Below are positions 17,028 to 25,868 of a stretch of 39,789 nt of DNA, one piece after another. Positions within the stretch are counted from its first letter, which is position 1; each line of letters begins with the position of its first letter. The notes beneath the pieces were generated by a model that saw only the letters and a program-made list of their open reading frames with translations, was not told where the DNA came from and made no database searches. Source of the stretch: Lachnospiraceae bacterium (lineage in GTDB: Bacteria > Bacillota > Clostridia > Lachnospirales > Lachnospiraceae); NCBI GenBank assembly GCA_030524635.1, contig JAUNGG010000014.1, positions 31,779 to 71,567 of the forward strand, in the 5' to 3' direction. The translations under genes were made by a program, and so were the position numbers.

Positions 17028-17720
17028 ATGGAAGATAGAATGCCCTTTGATTTTGAATCAATGATTCCTCAGAATATTGGAGATAAGCATATTGCATGTG
17101 TTTTGTTGGTGGATACTTCAGGCTCCATGGCGGGTGCTCCCATCAATGAGCTGAATACTGGATTAAGAGAATTCGGAAAAGCGCTGGAACAGGATGCGCA
17201 GGCGAGAGGCTGCGCCGATGTGTGTGTGATCAGTTTTAATTCCTATGTGCAGATGGAGGTTCCGTTTTGTCCGGCCATGAATTATAGTGCTCCGCAGCTT
17301 ACGGCAAGCGGTCTGACCTCGATGAATGAAGCGATTATTGCCGGACTGAATGCATTGGAGGAGAGGAAAAATCTATATAAAAATTATGGGATTCCCTATT
17401 ACAGGCCATGGATCTTTCTGATGACAGACGGCGAGCCTACTGACACAAATCGAGAGGGGATGGCCAAGCAGATGCTGGGGGATGCGATCCGGAATAAAAA
17501 AGTAAACTTTTTTCCAATGGGGATCGGAAATGCCAATATTCAGAAGCTGATGTCTTATACAGAAGGCGGAAGCCGGATGGTTCTCAAAGCAACTGCTTCT
17601 AATTTCAAGGAAGCTTTTGTATGGCTATCCAGCAGCATCAGCGCTGTGACAAATTCATTTGACGCGGAAAAGGTATCCATACCGTCTCCACCGCCGATGA
17701 TTGAAATTGAAGTTATATAA
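17028..17720 (+). CDS. TerY-like VWA-domain protein
   Basis: A 230-residue von Willebrand A protein starting at the ATG at 17028, behind AAGGAGAG. The MIDAS metal site is complete: DTSGS (29-33), Thr97 in ASGLTSMNEA, and the aspartate of LMTDGEPTD (about 134). There is no signal peptide or membrane segment, so it is cytosolic. TerY-type VWA proteins occur beside a PP2C phosphatase and a zinc-knuckle kinase, and the same three are adjacent here, forming the triad. The likely role is metal-dependent scaffolding of phosphorylated partners, from family knowledge. The protease gene follows 43 bases later. Confidence 0.9.
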   Translation: MEDRMPFDFESMIPQNIGDKHIACVLLVDTSGSMAGAPINELNTGLREFGKALEQDAQARGCADVCVISFNSYVQMEVPFCPAMNYSAPQLTASGLTSMNEAIIAGLNALEERKNLYKNYGIPYYRPWIFLMTDGEPTDTNREGMAKQMLGDAIRNKKVNFFPMGIGNANIQKLMSYTEGGSRMVLKATASNFKEAFVWLSSSISAVTNSFDAEKVSIPSPPPMIEIEVI

Positions 17721-17763
17721 GATTGGGGCAGAAGCAAACAGAGATTGGGGGGAATAGATAAGA

Positions 17764-19089
17764 ATGCATTGGAGAAAAAAAGATGTCCCATGTGTTTTAG
17801 CTTGCTTTTTGGTGCTGCTGTGGTGCTTTCCGGTATGGGCTGCTTCATCCCGGAGCAAAGCGTCAGATGCCTGCAATGGTGTGGTTCGAATTTTGACTCT
17901 CTACGAAGATGACTGCGCCAGCGCTGGCTCTGGATTTGGTGTGGGGAAAGCAGGAACAGAAACTGACATTTATGTGACCAACTGGCATGTTGCCGTGCAG
18001 CCCTGCGAGCATGGATATTCGCCGCTTGATGTATATATTTTACTGGATGACCATGCCGTCACTTATCGGGGATTTGACGAAACCCGTGCGGTTCGGTGCA
18101 CCATGCTGGCAACCACTACTTCGATGCTGGGGGTGCCGGATTATGCAATTCTGCAGGCAGACTGCAAGATTCCTGATCGTGTTGCACTTCCTCTTTTGTC
18201 TGATGCAGAATGTGAGGTTTCGGATACGGTCTATGCACTGGGCTTTCCCGGGAATGGAGATATTGCCAACGGAGGAGAATATCTGGCAGCTATGGCTTCG
18301 GAGGTGACGCTGACAAACGGTACCATTTCAAGGTTCCTGGATAATTTTTCCGGAGTTCCTTATGAGGTAATTCAGCACAGCGCTCATATTAATCATGGAA
18401 ATTCCGGCGGTCCGCTGGTGAATGAAGATGGGGCGGTGATCGGGATTAATACATACGGCTTTGGCGATAGTACGGTAAATATGTCGGAAGGCTCCGCAAA
18501 CGCAAGCGAATATGCAGTTGCAGTATCCATTCATTATGTGATGAACTCTCTGGACAAGCTGGGGATTTCCTATGATACTCATAGAAGACGGTCATATTTA
18601 TGGATGATCGTGCCGGGAATGCTCATCGTGCTGGGAGCAGCGGCCGCGTATCTTGCAATTTGGAAAAAGAAAAAAGGAATGAGGGTTGCTTCTGCCAATG
18701 GAAGGAATACAGGAGGAACGATCTCTTCCGCAGCATCTCCGGTACAGCAGCAGAAACAGCAGCCGAAGATGATTCGAACCGACTTAAAGCTGAAAGGTGT
18801 CAGCGGTTATTTCAGCGGACGAATATTCGCATTCAGCGGCGATCTATATCAGCTTGGAACCGGCTCTGCCTGCAGGCTGAAATATCCGGAAGGGACATCA
18901 GGAATCAGCTCTATTCATTGCATGCTGCTGATTCAAAACGGGGCGCTTTATCTGAGGGACGCAGGTTCTCAATATGGAACTTTTTTAAATGGCAGCAGGC
19001 TTATACCGAATAAAGAATAGCGGTTAAAACCAGGCGACATGTTTTTTCTGGCCACTTCACGGGAATCCTTTCAGGTGGTGCGAAGCTGA
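17764..19089 (+). pseudogene. Trypsin-like protease with FHA domain, interrupted by an in-frame amber codon
   Basis: The reading frame opens at 17764 and meets TAG at 19018-19020 (418 residues). It then continues in the same frame for 22 more codons to TGA at 19087-19089. An N-terminal signal sequence (1-27, ending VWAAS) precedes a trypsin-fold protease with His75, Asp126 and Ser214 (HGNSGGPLV). A membrane helix (278-300) leads to a cytoplasmic C-terminal FHA domain (about 345 on). The readthrough residues include RLKPGDMFFLA and FQVV, which are the missing last FHA strands, so the TAG interrupts the domain. The FHA arginine usually after the first glycine is Thr366, while SxxH (382-385) is kept. 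The protease part should still be made. It could be a nonsense mutation, a sequencing error or programmed readthrough. Confidence 0.8.
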
Positions 19090-19112
19090 CAGCTGACGGA
19101 GGCGGAGGGAAT

Positions 19113-20885
19113 ATGGAATTTAATTACAGGTCGTATGAATTTCAGGCGTATGATCTGATTCGTCAGATGGAAAAGCTGCTTTCTGAGGAAAGCAGCGTCC
19201 ATCAGGCAGAGCTGTGGAGCAGACAGCTCGTGCAGTCCAGGAGGAATCTGGAGCAGAGGCGGTTTCGGATCGCTGTGGTGGGGGAATTTAACAGGGGAAA
19301 AACCAGTTTTGTGAATGCACTTTTGGGGAAGGAGATTCTTCCAGCAGACTATATCCCAACTACAGCAGCCGTAAACCGGATTACTTACAGCGATGAGCCG
19401 GGAGCCTATCTCCTTTTTAAAAACGGGAAGAGAGAAAGTGTTCAAATATCGGAGCTGTCAGGATATGTGACGAAGCTGACAGAAGCGTCTGCAGAGCAGG
19501 CTTCAAATCTGAAGGAAGCTGTGGTGGAATATCCGTCTCTGCTGTGCAGAAATGGTGTAGATTTGATCGACACGCCGGGAATGAATGACGAGGATGCCAT
19601 GAATGCAGTTACCATATCGAAGCTGATGGATATTGATCTGGCGATCCTTGCAGTTGATCCCTCCATGCCCTTTAGCATGACAGAGTGTATGTTCACGGCA
19701 CAGATGCTGGAAAGTCAGCAGATTTGTCAGATCATTGTGGCTGTTACAAAAATAGATATGGTGCGGGAAAAAGAGAGGGAGAAAACAGTTGCTTTTATCA
19801 AGCAGCGGATTCAGGACAGTGTGAAAAAATACCTGCTGCAGTATTATGAAGAGGAAAGTGAAGTTTTGAAAAAATATCACCAGATCTTTGACGATCTGCA
19901 GATCTTTCCGGCAGCATCCTTGGGAGCGCTGGAAGCATTGGCATGTAATGATATGGAAGCCTATGAAAGAAGCGGATTCCGGGAGCTGAATGATCGGCTG
20001 CCTCTGATTATTTTGAAAACACAAAACAGAAGCGTTATTTTGAATACAATCCGGGATCTGAAAAAAACAATAGAACAATATCGGGATCAGATTCAAGAAA
20101 AACAGAAGCATAATCCTTGTCTGCTCCGGCAGCTTCAGGCGCTAAAGCAATCATTTGAGCAGTACAAAACTGCACAGACCATAAAGCTTTTTGCACCTCT
20201 GGAGATGGAAATTGATTCGATATTGCCCAACGCAGAGAAGGAGCTGCTTGCAAATCAGGACCGTTTTTTTCAGGTGATTGGAGCAAAAAGACGATTCCGT
20301 TTTGAAGAGCTGGAGGAAATCATTGCCCCGGTCATGGATGAGCTTTCCATGGAATGGAATGAAGCGTTTCATGCAAAGGAGGAACGGTATCTTGACAGCT
20401 ACCAGCAGGGAACCCTTTCTCTTGCAGGAAGGGAATGCTGCCGGAAGCTGGAGGAAATACTGCGGCCCGTTTCCTCCCTTCATTTGGCAATGAATCCGGA
20501 AATCTCCAGATTCTTTCAATCCTTTTCTTTGATTCGAAATGAGGAGCAGGCAGAGTCCTTTCGATGGGTGGTCAGCCCGGCTGCCAGACCTGAAACCCAG
20601 GGGGAGAAGCTGAATTTTGCGGCATCGGTAAGGCTGGCGATCCTAAGAAGCATTGAGGATTACCGGGAGCGGAGAGAAGGACAGCTCAGGAAGATGATTG
20701 AAGAATCCAGGCAGAGGATGGATCGGGAGATGCAGAAACTTATGGAAGTTCTGCATAAAAACATAGAGATATTGACCGGAAACATAGAGAATGAAAGTCA
20801 GCTGCAGCAAAAGTTGGAAAAGCTGCAGCAGACAGAATGTGATTGTGACCGGCTATATGATCAATTTTTGAAAGAAATGTCATAA
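19113..20885 (+). CDS. Dynamin-like GTPase 3
   Basis: A 590-residue dynamin-family GTPase: G1 GEFNRGKTS (57-65), G2 PTTAAVNR (82-89), G3 DTPG (153-156), G4 TKID (212-215), all intact. The rest is long alpha-helical arms with heptad character and many Glu, Gln and Lys. Unlike GTPase 1 it lacks a clear hydrophobic membrane-insertion segment, so it may act as the soluble partner of a hetero-oligomer. The ATG at 19113 follows GGAGGCGGAGGG. It starts 23 bases after the restored end of the protease-FHA frame and lies 12 bases before the zinc-ribbon gene. Confidence 0.92.
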   Translation: MEFNYRSYEFQAYDLIRQMEKLLSEESSVHQAELWSRQLVQSRRNLEQRRFRIAVVGEFNRGKTSFVNALLGKEILPADYIPTTAAVNRITYSDEPGAYLLFKNGKRESVQISELSGYVTKLTEASAEQASNLKEAVVEYPSLLCRNGVDLIDTPGMNDEDAMNAVTISKLMDIDLAILAVDPSMPFSMTECMFTAQMLESQQICQIIVAVTKIDMVREKEREKTVAFIKQRIQDSVKKYLLQYYEEESEVLKKYHQIFDDLQIFPAASLGALEALACNDMEAYERSGFRELNDRLPLIILKTQNRSVILNTIRDLKKTIEQYRDQIQEKQKHNPCLLRQLQALKQSFEQYKTAQTIKLFAPLEMEIDSILPNAEKELLANQDRFFQVIGAKRRFRFEELEEIIAPVMDELSMEWNEAFHAKEERYLDSYQQGTLSLAGRECCRKLEEILRPVSSLHLAMNPEISRFFQSFSLIRNEEQAESFRWVVSPAARPETQGEKLNFAASVRLAILRSIEDYRERREGQLRKMIEESRQRMDREMQKLMEVLHKNIEILTGNIENESQLQQKLEKLQQTECDCDRLYDQFLKEMS

Positions 20886-20897
20886 ATTTAGGGAGGA

Positions 20898-21392
20898 ATG
20901 GATATGGGAGGATTCCGGGTCAATGGGTGTGGAGTAACCGATCATTTCAAAAAGATCAAAAGTCTGGGGACACATGTTTGCCCTGACTGTAAAAATCCAG
21001 CGGAGTTTTTTCTGGAAGAAGTAAAGCAGAAAATTGATATTATATTTATTCCTACTCTGACATTAAAGTCCCAATATGCAGTTATGTGTAAAAAATGTCG
21101 CAGAGGATCATTTTGTTCCACAGAATGGGCCGGATATCTGCTTCGGCAGACAGAAGATCCGAAGGTGATTTTCGAGAGCGATGCAGAAGCAAAGGGATGG
21201 TCCAAAGAATTTGGAGGATTTAGCAGTAGGGAGAGACAGGCAGAAGAACCGTCTTTGCAGATGACGGCTAAGCCTTTGCAGGCTGTGCAGCCGCAGGAAC
21301 CGGTGCAGTCTGGAAAAGTTTGTCCGAAATGCGGCAATCGAGCAGAGACAGCAGTGCTGTTCTGTCCCAGATGCGGAACCTGGATGGGATAA
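20898..21392 (+). CDS. Zinc-ribbon protein
   Basis: A 164-residue soluble protein with two predicted zinc-binding units. The first has Cys28 and Cys31 (CPDC) with Cys64 and Cys67 (CKKC), around an FIPTLTLKSQYAVMC strand pair typical of zinc-ribbon-15-like proteins. The second lies at the C-terminus: Cys142 and Cys145 (CPKCG) with Cys156 and Cys159 (CPRCG). A flexible Gln/Pro-rich linker joins them. GGGAGGA lies just before the ATG at 20898; an ATG at 20904 is also possible. No enzymatic motif is seen. It is packed between GTPase 3 and the amidase and may be an adaptor. Confidence 0.82.
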   Translation: MDMGGFRVNGCGVTDHFKKIKSLGTHVCPDCKNPAEFFLEEVKQKIDIIFIPTLTLKSQYAVMCKKCRRGSFCSTEWAGYLLRQTEDPKVIFESDAEAKGWSKEFGGFSSRERQAEEPSLQMTAKPLQAVQPQEPVQSGKVCPKCGNRAETAVLFCPRCGTWMG

Positions 21393-21409
21393 GGGAGGAA
21401 GCGAAGGAT

Positions 21410-22426
21410 ATGAAGAGATGTTTCAGGAAGAAGGAAAAATTGATTTTCTCAGGATATTGTTTTCTTTTATGTTCACTGGCTGCTGTCGGCTGCGGGGCGA
21501 AAGACGAAGTGGCTCGTCATCCGCAGCTGTTGCAGACACAGCTTGCTGCGGACGGCGAGCCGGAGGCTGAGGAGAAAAAGATTGCTTTGGGAGCCGATCA
21601 CGCAGAGGCAGAGTCATTGATGGAAGCCACTCCCTCTGACGCGGAAGAAATAATTGCAGAAATCTCACCACAGGAAATCAGCCTGAATCCAGAGTGGGAG
21701 TATGCGGAGTTTTCAAAGATTACTGAGGGAAGGGCAATACTATATTATTCGTCCAGTCGTACCCATAGGGACAGGATCGTATGTGTAAATGCCGGGCATG
21801 GGACGGAGGGCGGAAGCAGTGTTAAGACCCAATGCCACCCGGACGGTACGCCAAAGGTAACCGGAGGAACAACGGGAGCCGGGGCATATACAGCGGTTGC
21901 GGTTTCTGGAGGTATGACATTTACGGACGGAACACCGGAGGCAGAGGTAACCTTAAAAATGGCGCATATTCTGAAAGATAAGCTGCTTGAAAACGGCTAT
22001 GATGTTCTGATGATTCGAACGGAGGCGGATGTGCAGCTTGATAATGTTGCCCGCACTGTGATTGCCAATCATTGCGCCGACTGCCATATTGCTCTGCACT
22101 GGGATTCTACAGAAAATGATAAAGGGGCTTTTTATATGAGCGTGCCCGAAGTGAAATCCTATCGGGAAATGGAACCGGTAGCATCTAACTGGGAAGAATC
22201 GGAACGGTTGGGAGATTGTTTGATTGCTGGTTTAAAGGAGCAGGATATTAAGATTTTTTCGGGCGGAAGCATGGATATGGATCTGACTCAAACCTCTTAT
22301 TCAACTGTTCCGTCAGTGGATATTGAGCTGGGAGACAAAGTGTCTGATCATTCTGATGAATATCTGGAAAGGCTGGCAGAGGGACTGGCTGTTGGAGTAG
22401 AACAGTTTTTTCATGATGGGACATAA
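21410..22426 (+). CDS. Lipoprotein N-acetylmuramoyl-L-alanine amidase (Amidase_3)
   Basis: A 338-residue protein from the ATG at 21410, behind GGAGG. A positively charged start and hydrophobic stretch end in AVGC28, a plausible lipobox, so it is likely anchored outside the membrane. The Amidase_3 domain (about 120-335) shows the first zinc ligand in VNAGHG (His130), a candidate Glu177 or Glu179 in the PEAEVTLKMA helix, and His230 in IALHWDS. Such enzymes cut the amide bond between N-acetylmuramic acid and the stem peptide of peptidoglycan. An insertion between the first His and the Glu helix (about 131-172) is longer than usual. As the last gene of the operon, followed by a terminator-like hairpin, it ties the locus to the cell wall. 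Confidence 0.85.
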   Translation: MKRCFRKKEKLIFSGYCFLLCSLAAVGCGAKDEVARHPQLLQTQLAADGEPEAEEKKIALGADHAEAESLMEATPSDAEEIIAEISPQEISLNPEWEYAEFSKITEGRAILYYSSSRTHRDRIVCVNAGHGTEGGSSVKTQCHPDGTPKVTGGTTGAGAYTAVAVSGGMTFTDGTPEAEVTLKMAHILKDKLLENGYDVLMIRTEADVQLDNVARTVIANHCADCHIALHWDSTENDKGAFYMSVPEVKSYREMEPVASNWEESERLGDCLIAGLKEQDIKIFSGGSMDMDLTQTSYSTVPSVDIELGDKVSDHSDEYLERLAEGLAVGVEQFFHDGT

Positions 22427-22448
22427 GATTCAGAGTAGGATGGGGTGA

Positions 22449-22482
22449 GGGTGTATTCTTTTTTAAGAGTATGCCCTTCTAT
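22449..22482 (+). terminator. Terminator-like hairpin after the amidase gene
   Basis: GGGTGTATTCTT (22449-22460) can pair with AAGAGTATGCCC (22465-22476) through a TTTT loop, with three G-U pairs, followed by the short pyrimidine run TTCTAT. It is only moderately strong. The 22427-22670 gap also contains two TATAGT hexamers without a good -35, so the promoter of the next operon is not located with confidence. Confidence 0.5.
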
Positions 22483-22670
22483 ACATAATCTGACAGATGT
22501 TATGCAGCGGAGAAAGCTTAAAAATGCAGAGCAGAAGACAGGATGGAAATAAGTTTTAGGTTATGAAATTTTGTTGTGTATAGTAAGAGTATAGTTACAA
22601 AACAGAAGATGTTAAAAGAGATATATTCTGGTTGCGGAAATAATTATTATTTTTTGAAAATGAAAATGTT

Positions 22671-23501
22671 ATGCTTAAGAAAAACGAGGACAATGTAAGA
22701 ATTATGAAAAAGAAAGTATTACAAGGATTGAATCAAGAAGAGTATATTCATGATGAGGAGCTTGCGATTATGTTGGGGACATCTGATGACATAATTCATA
22801 AGGGTCTTGATAAGATAAACGATATTAGCGTTGCTTTAATGAGAAGGATGACATTGGGAAGATATATTGCGGTTGATGAAAGCAGCGCACCGGAGTTATC
22901 TGAAATCGTAACGTCAGTTTGCCGTATTTTAGATTATCCTGAAGTTCCTAAGATATACATCTGCCATCAAGCTGCTCAGACAATTTTCTGTGCAGGGACG
23001 GATACTATGATAATTGTTATTTCTGATTATATAATAGAAAATTTCGATATGGATATGCTTTACTACACAATCGGAAATACGATTTCGATGTTTAAATCTG
23101 GGCATGTAAGTATGGTGACGGCTTATGCAATTATGCCCGAGATGTTACTGACAGCGCCTGTAGAACTTGGAATCAAAAAATACCTCAGAGCAGCCGATAT
23201 GACGTCTGATCGTGGAGGATTACTTGCTTGCCAAAACATATCAGCTGCATTGAAATGCATCTTATGGGAAGCAGGAATTCCGTTAACTGAAATAAGATAT
23301 TTGGATGAAAAAGAAACAATACAATTAGCCAGATCGTATATCAAAAGCGTAGAGAATATTTCTCTGGATTGTGTGACAGGATTAGCGGCGCATCTGAAAG
23401 AGTATAATATGGATTTTATGCCGCATCCATATCGAATTAATGAATTGTTGAAGTGGTATGAAACAGGGTATCAAGAGCTTATTAAAAAACGAGGGGGATG
23501 A
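22671..23501 (+). CDS. M48-like protein lacking the zinc-binding motif (pseudopeptidase 1)
   Basis: A 276-residue protein that lines up with the intact M48 peptidase at 9505. The helix IGHECGHLHNYH of that protein corresponds to IGNTISMFKSGH here (about 134-145), so both histidines and the catalytic Glu of HExxH are gone. The downstream EVTADRAGLL corresponds to DMTSDRGGLL (about 176-185), and a late HPYRINELL echoes the family's HPxxxxR. The fold is probably retained without catalysis. The hydrophobic segment between these motifs remains. Start is uncertain: ATG at 22671 or 22704; neither has a strong ribosome site. The gene opens the AT-rich operon. Confidence 0.65.
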   Translation: MLKKNEDNVRIMKKKVLQGLNQEEYIHDEELAIMLGTSDDIIHKGLDKINDISVALMRRMTLGRYIAVDESSAPELSEIVTSVCRILDYPEVPKIYICHQAAQTIFCAGTDTMIIVISDYIIENFDMDMLYYTIGNTISMFKSGHVSMVTAYAIMPEMLLTAPVELGIKKYLRAADMTSDRGGLLACQNISAALKCILWEAGIPLTEIRYLDEKETIQLARSYIKSVENISLDCVTGLAAHLKEYNMDFMPHPYRINELLKWYETGYQELIKKRGG

Positions 23502-23507
23502 TATTTC

Positions 23508-24311
23508 ATGGATAATAGAATATTGCTTCAAGAGTATCTCCATCCAACAGACAGGGCATTATCGCAGCGAATTATGGAATTCCCTGTCATAAAGCAACTA
23601 CTGAATATTATCTTTGAAAAAAAGTTGGATGCCGTTAATTATTATCTTTACAATTCGTCATGTATAAAGCTTCCGGGAGAACACCCTGCGGTGAAAGCCT
23701 TTCAGGATGGAAAAAGGCGGTTTGGAATTAATACAGCTGATCATGTGTATGTGGTTCGCAGCTATGATTTTGACGTTAGAATTGTTGGATATACAGAGCC
23801 TGTGGTTTTAGTATCATCCAGGTTGATTGAGGAAAATGATTCTTTTTTATTAAAAGAGAGAGTAGCCACTTCTTTAGCGGCTATTTCCGCCGGTCATCAT
23901 AAGTTGGAGTTTCTGCTATGGATTTATGAAAATTTTAGCGGCATGATTCAATTGCCTGTATTAAGTACTGCTTTAACTGGTTTAATCAGTGAATGGCAGA
24001 GAAGCCGTCAATATACATTAGATCGGGCGTTTCTTCTTTATACAGGAAACTATTTAATGACTAAAAAAAATATTCTTTATGGCACGATTCCATATAGTAT
24101 TTTAAAGAATTTTAATTTCGGTGGAAACGACACATATTTTTTACAGGTATGTGACTTTTACCGCCAAAATAATCTGGTTGATATCGCAGCTTCTGTTTTT
24201 AGCGTGCTGCAGCATGAAATCTGGATTCCGGCTCGATACAAAGAAATACAAACTTTTTACCAGGGAGGAGGTGAAAAACATGGAATGGATATGCAGCACT
24301 CCAACAATTGA
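23508..24311 (+). CDS. M48-like protein lacking the zinc-binding motif (pseudopeptidase 2)
   Basis: A 267-residue relative of the preceding protein. The expected zinc helix reads VATSLAAISAGHHKL (about 119-133), with no HExxH. The later conserved block is SRQYTLDRAFLLYTG, with the third-ligand Glu replaced by Gln while the Asp-Arg pair is kept. A hydrophobic segment (around IQLPVLSTALTGLI) lies between them, as in M48 proteins. GGGGGATG precedes the ATG closely. It lies 6 bases after pseudopeptidase 1, and its 3' end overlaps the start of the next gene by 32 bases. Assignment rests on the paired motifs and on gene order; function is inferred to be structural or inhibitory. Confidence 0.6.
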   Translation: MDNRILLQEYLHPTDRALSQRIMEFPVIKQLLNIIFEKKLDAVNYYLYNSSCIKLPGEHPAVKAFQDGKRRFGINTADHVYVVRSYDFDVRIVGYTEPVVLVSSRLIEENDSFLLKERVATSLAAISAGHHKLEFLLWIYENFSGMIQLPVLSTALTGLISEWQRSRQYTLDRAFLLYTGNYLMTKKNILYGTIPYSILKNFNFGGNDTYFLQVCDFYRQNNLVDIAASVFSVLQHEIWIPARYKEIQTFYQGGGEKHGMDMQHSNN

Positions 24312-25836
24312 CAATTTGATTCATCCTGATGAAAAAGAAGCTTTGCTTTCCATACAAAAAAGTAATTTTTATACAGCCGTAGCACAGTATTGCGGCGATA
24401 TTGTCGCTAATATGGTTTCTATTCCGCATATGGTTTTAACAGAATATCCAGTCACAAAAGAAAGTGCGCCGCGTATTTTCAGATGTTATAAGAAGGCTCT
24501 TTCCCGATTGGGCTGCCGAGAAGAATACCCTTTATATGTGGATTTTGGCTATGAGCTGAATGGAAAGATATATGGCTCAGATGAAAACGGTTATCATCTT
24601 GTTATGAACAGTGAATGCGGAGAAAAGCTTACGGATGATGAATTAACTGCCTTTTTAGGGGGTGAAATTGGTCATATACTTGCCGGTCACCCGCAAAATT
24701 ATGGATTGCTGGATCACTTGGATGTGATAACAAAAAGAATACCGTTTGCAGGTGAATTGGTAAAAAATAATATTGTGGGATTATTTGCGTCCTGGATTAT
24801 TGCATCGGAATATACGGCAGATCGCTTTGCGCTGCTTGCAGCAGAGAATATTGATGCGCTGATATCTCTGCGAAAAAAACAAATGGGGTTTGATACCGTA
24901 GAAACAAAATATATTTTAAATCAAGCGCAGAGGGAGCCACCGGAAAATCCAGGTATCTATTATGTGCTGATGGCACAGGAACTACCGATCCTTGGGGCGG
25001 TAAGTCGAATCCAGCAGCTTTGTCGTTGGGTTAACACAGAGGATTTTGCAGGCAGATATACGCCTCTTCTATATAAGTTGTGTTTAAACAGTAAAGAGCT
25101 GCAAATCAAAAGTAATGAATCACTGCTTGGATGGCATCGCAAAGCGGCAGAAAATGATGTTTCTCAAATGGAGATCCTTGGAGAAGCATATTTATTCGGA
25201 AAAATGGGCTTGCCTCAAAGTGCCGTTACCGGGGAAAGTTTCCTGAGACAAGCTGCATTTCGAGGCAGTGCAAGGGCAATGTTTCTGGAAGGCGGCTGCC
25301 TGGAGTTTGGAATTGCTGGAAATTGCAAATGTCCGAAACATGCGCAAATGCTTTATCGCGCAGCGGCAAGCAGAGGAATTGCAGGTGCCGGATTAAAAGT
25401 ACTGACAGAAGGCCGGAAAAATCCGCCGCCGCAGGTTCTTTCCGCAGCGAAGGAGCTTTGTAAGACGGTATCCGAGCAGTATTGGATATCATTTTCTGCA
25501 AAGCCGATAGATAAAGAACTAATTTTTACTGCTCTTAATCGTTTTTGGGCTCCCATCAATGAAGCGGTGCTTGCATTGGATGTTGGCATAGCTGGCGATG
25601 ATTTGCTAGGTGCAATCGTAACTGCAGGCGGAATATATGGACGGTTAAAGGAAAATGATCTCCCATTTTATATTTCATGGCCTGAATATCAAGAATTACC
25701 ATTGGCACAAATGGAATTTGATGAAAAACGCTGTTTATACTGCGGTGATTTACCATTTTATTTTTGCAAATCCAATATTCGAGGAACAATGGCGGAGTTG
25801 TTTATAAAAATAAAAAGCAAAATGAATGCATATTAA
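24280..25836 (+). CDS. M48-like protein with GEIGH motif plus Sel1-like repeats (pseudopeptidase 3)
   Basis: A 518-residue protein from the ATG at 24280, chosen because GGAGGAGG lies 8 bases upstream; longer in-frame starts lack this. The M48 zinc motif is partly kept: GEIGH (128-132) instead of HExxH, so the first histidine ligand is Gly128 while the catalytic Glu129 and His132 remain. SEYTADRFALL supplies the third ligand, Glu177. Residues about 290-385 contain Sel1-like repeats (KAAENDVSQMEILGEAYLFG, then AAFRGSARAMFLEGGCLEFG). A C-terminal segment has CLYCG. It may bind but not cleave, or use weaker metal binding. The large overlap with the preceding gene implies coupled translation. Confidence 0.7.
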   Translation: MEWICSTPTIDNLIHPDEKEALLSIQKSNFYTAVAQYCGDIVANMVSIPHMVLTEYPVTKESAPRIFRCYKKALSRLGCREEYPLYVDFGYELNGKIYGSDENGYHLVMNSECGEKLTDDELTAFLGGEIGHILAGHPQNYGLLDHLDVITKRIPFAGELVKNNIVGLFASWIIASEYTADRFALLAAENIDALISLRKKQMGFDTVETKYILNQAQREPPENPGIYYVLMAQELPILGAVSRIQQLCRWVNTEDFAGRYTPLLYKLCLNSKELQIKSNESLLGWHRKAAENDVSQMEILGEAYLFGKMGLPQSAVTGESFLRQAAFRGSARAMFLEGGCLEFGIAGNCKCPKHAQMLYRAAASRGIAGAGLKVLTEGRKNPPPQVLSAAKELCKTVSEQYWISFSAKPIDKELIFTALNRFWAPINEAVLALDVGIAGDDLLGAIVTAGGIYGRLKENDLPFYISWPEYQELPLAQMEFDEKRCLYCGDLPFYFCKSNIRGTMAELFIKIKSKMNAY

Positions 25837-25868
25837 CATTGCACAAGGAATTACAGGGAGGTTAAGTA

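Noticed and set aside
22561..22600. Promoter of the AT-rich operon
   Set aside because: TATAGT occurs twice and TTGTTG once, but the spacings do not fit a sigma-A promoter.
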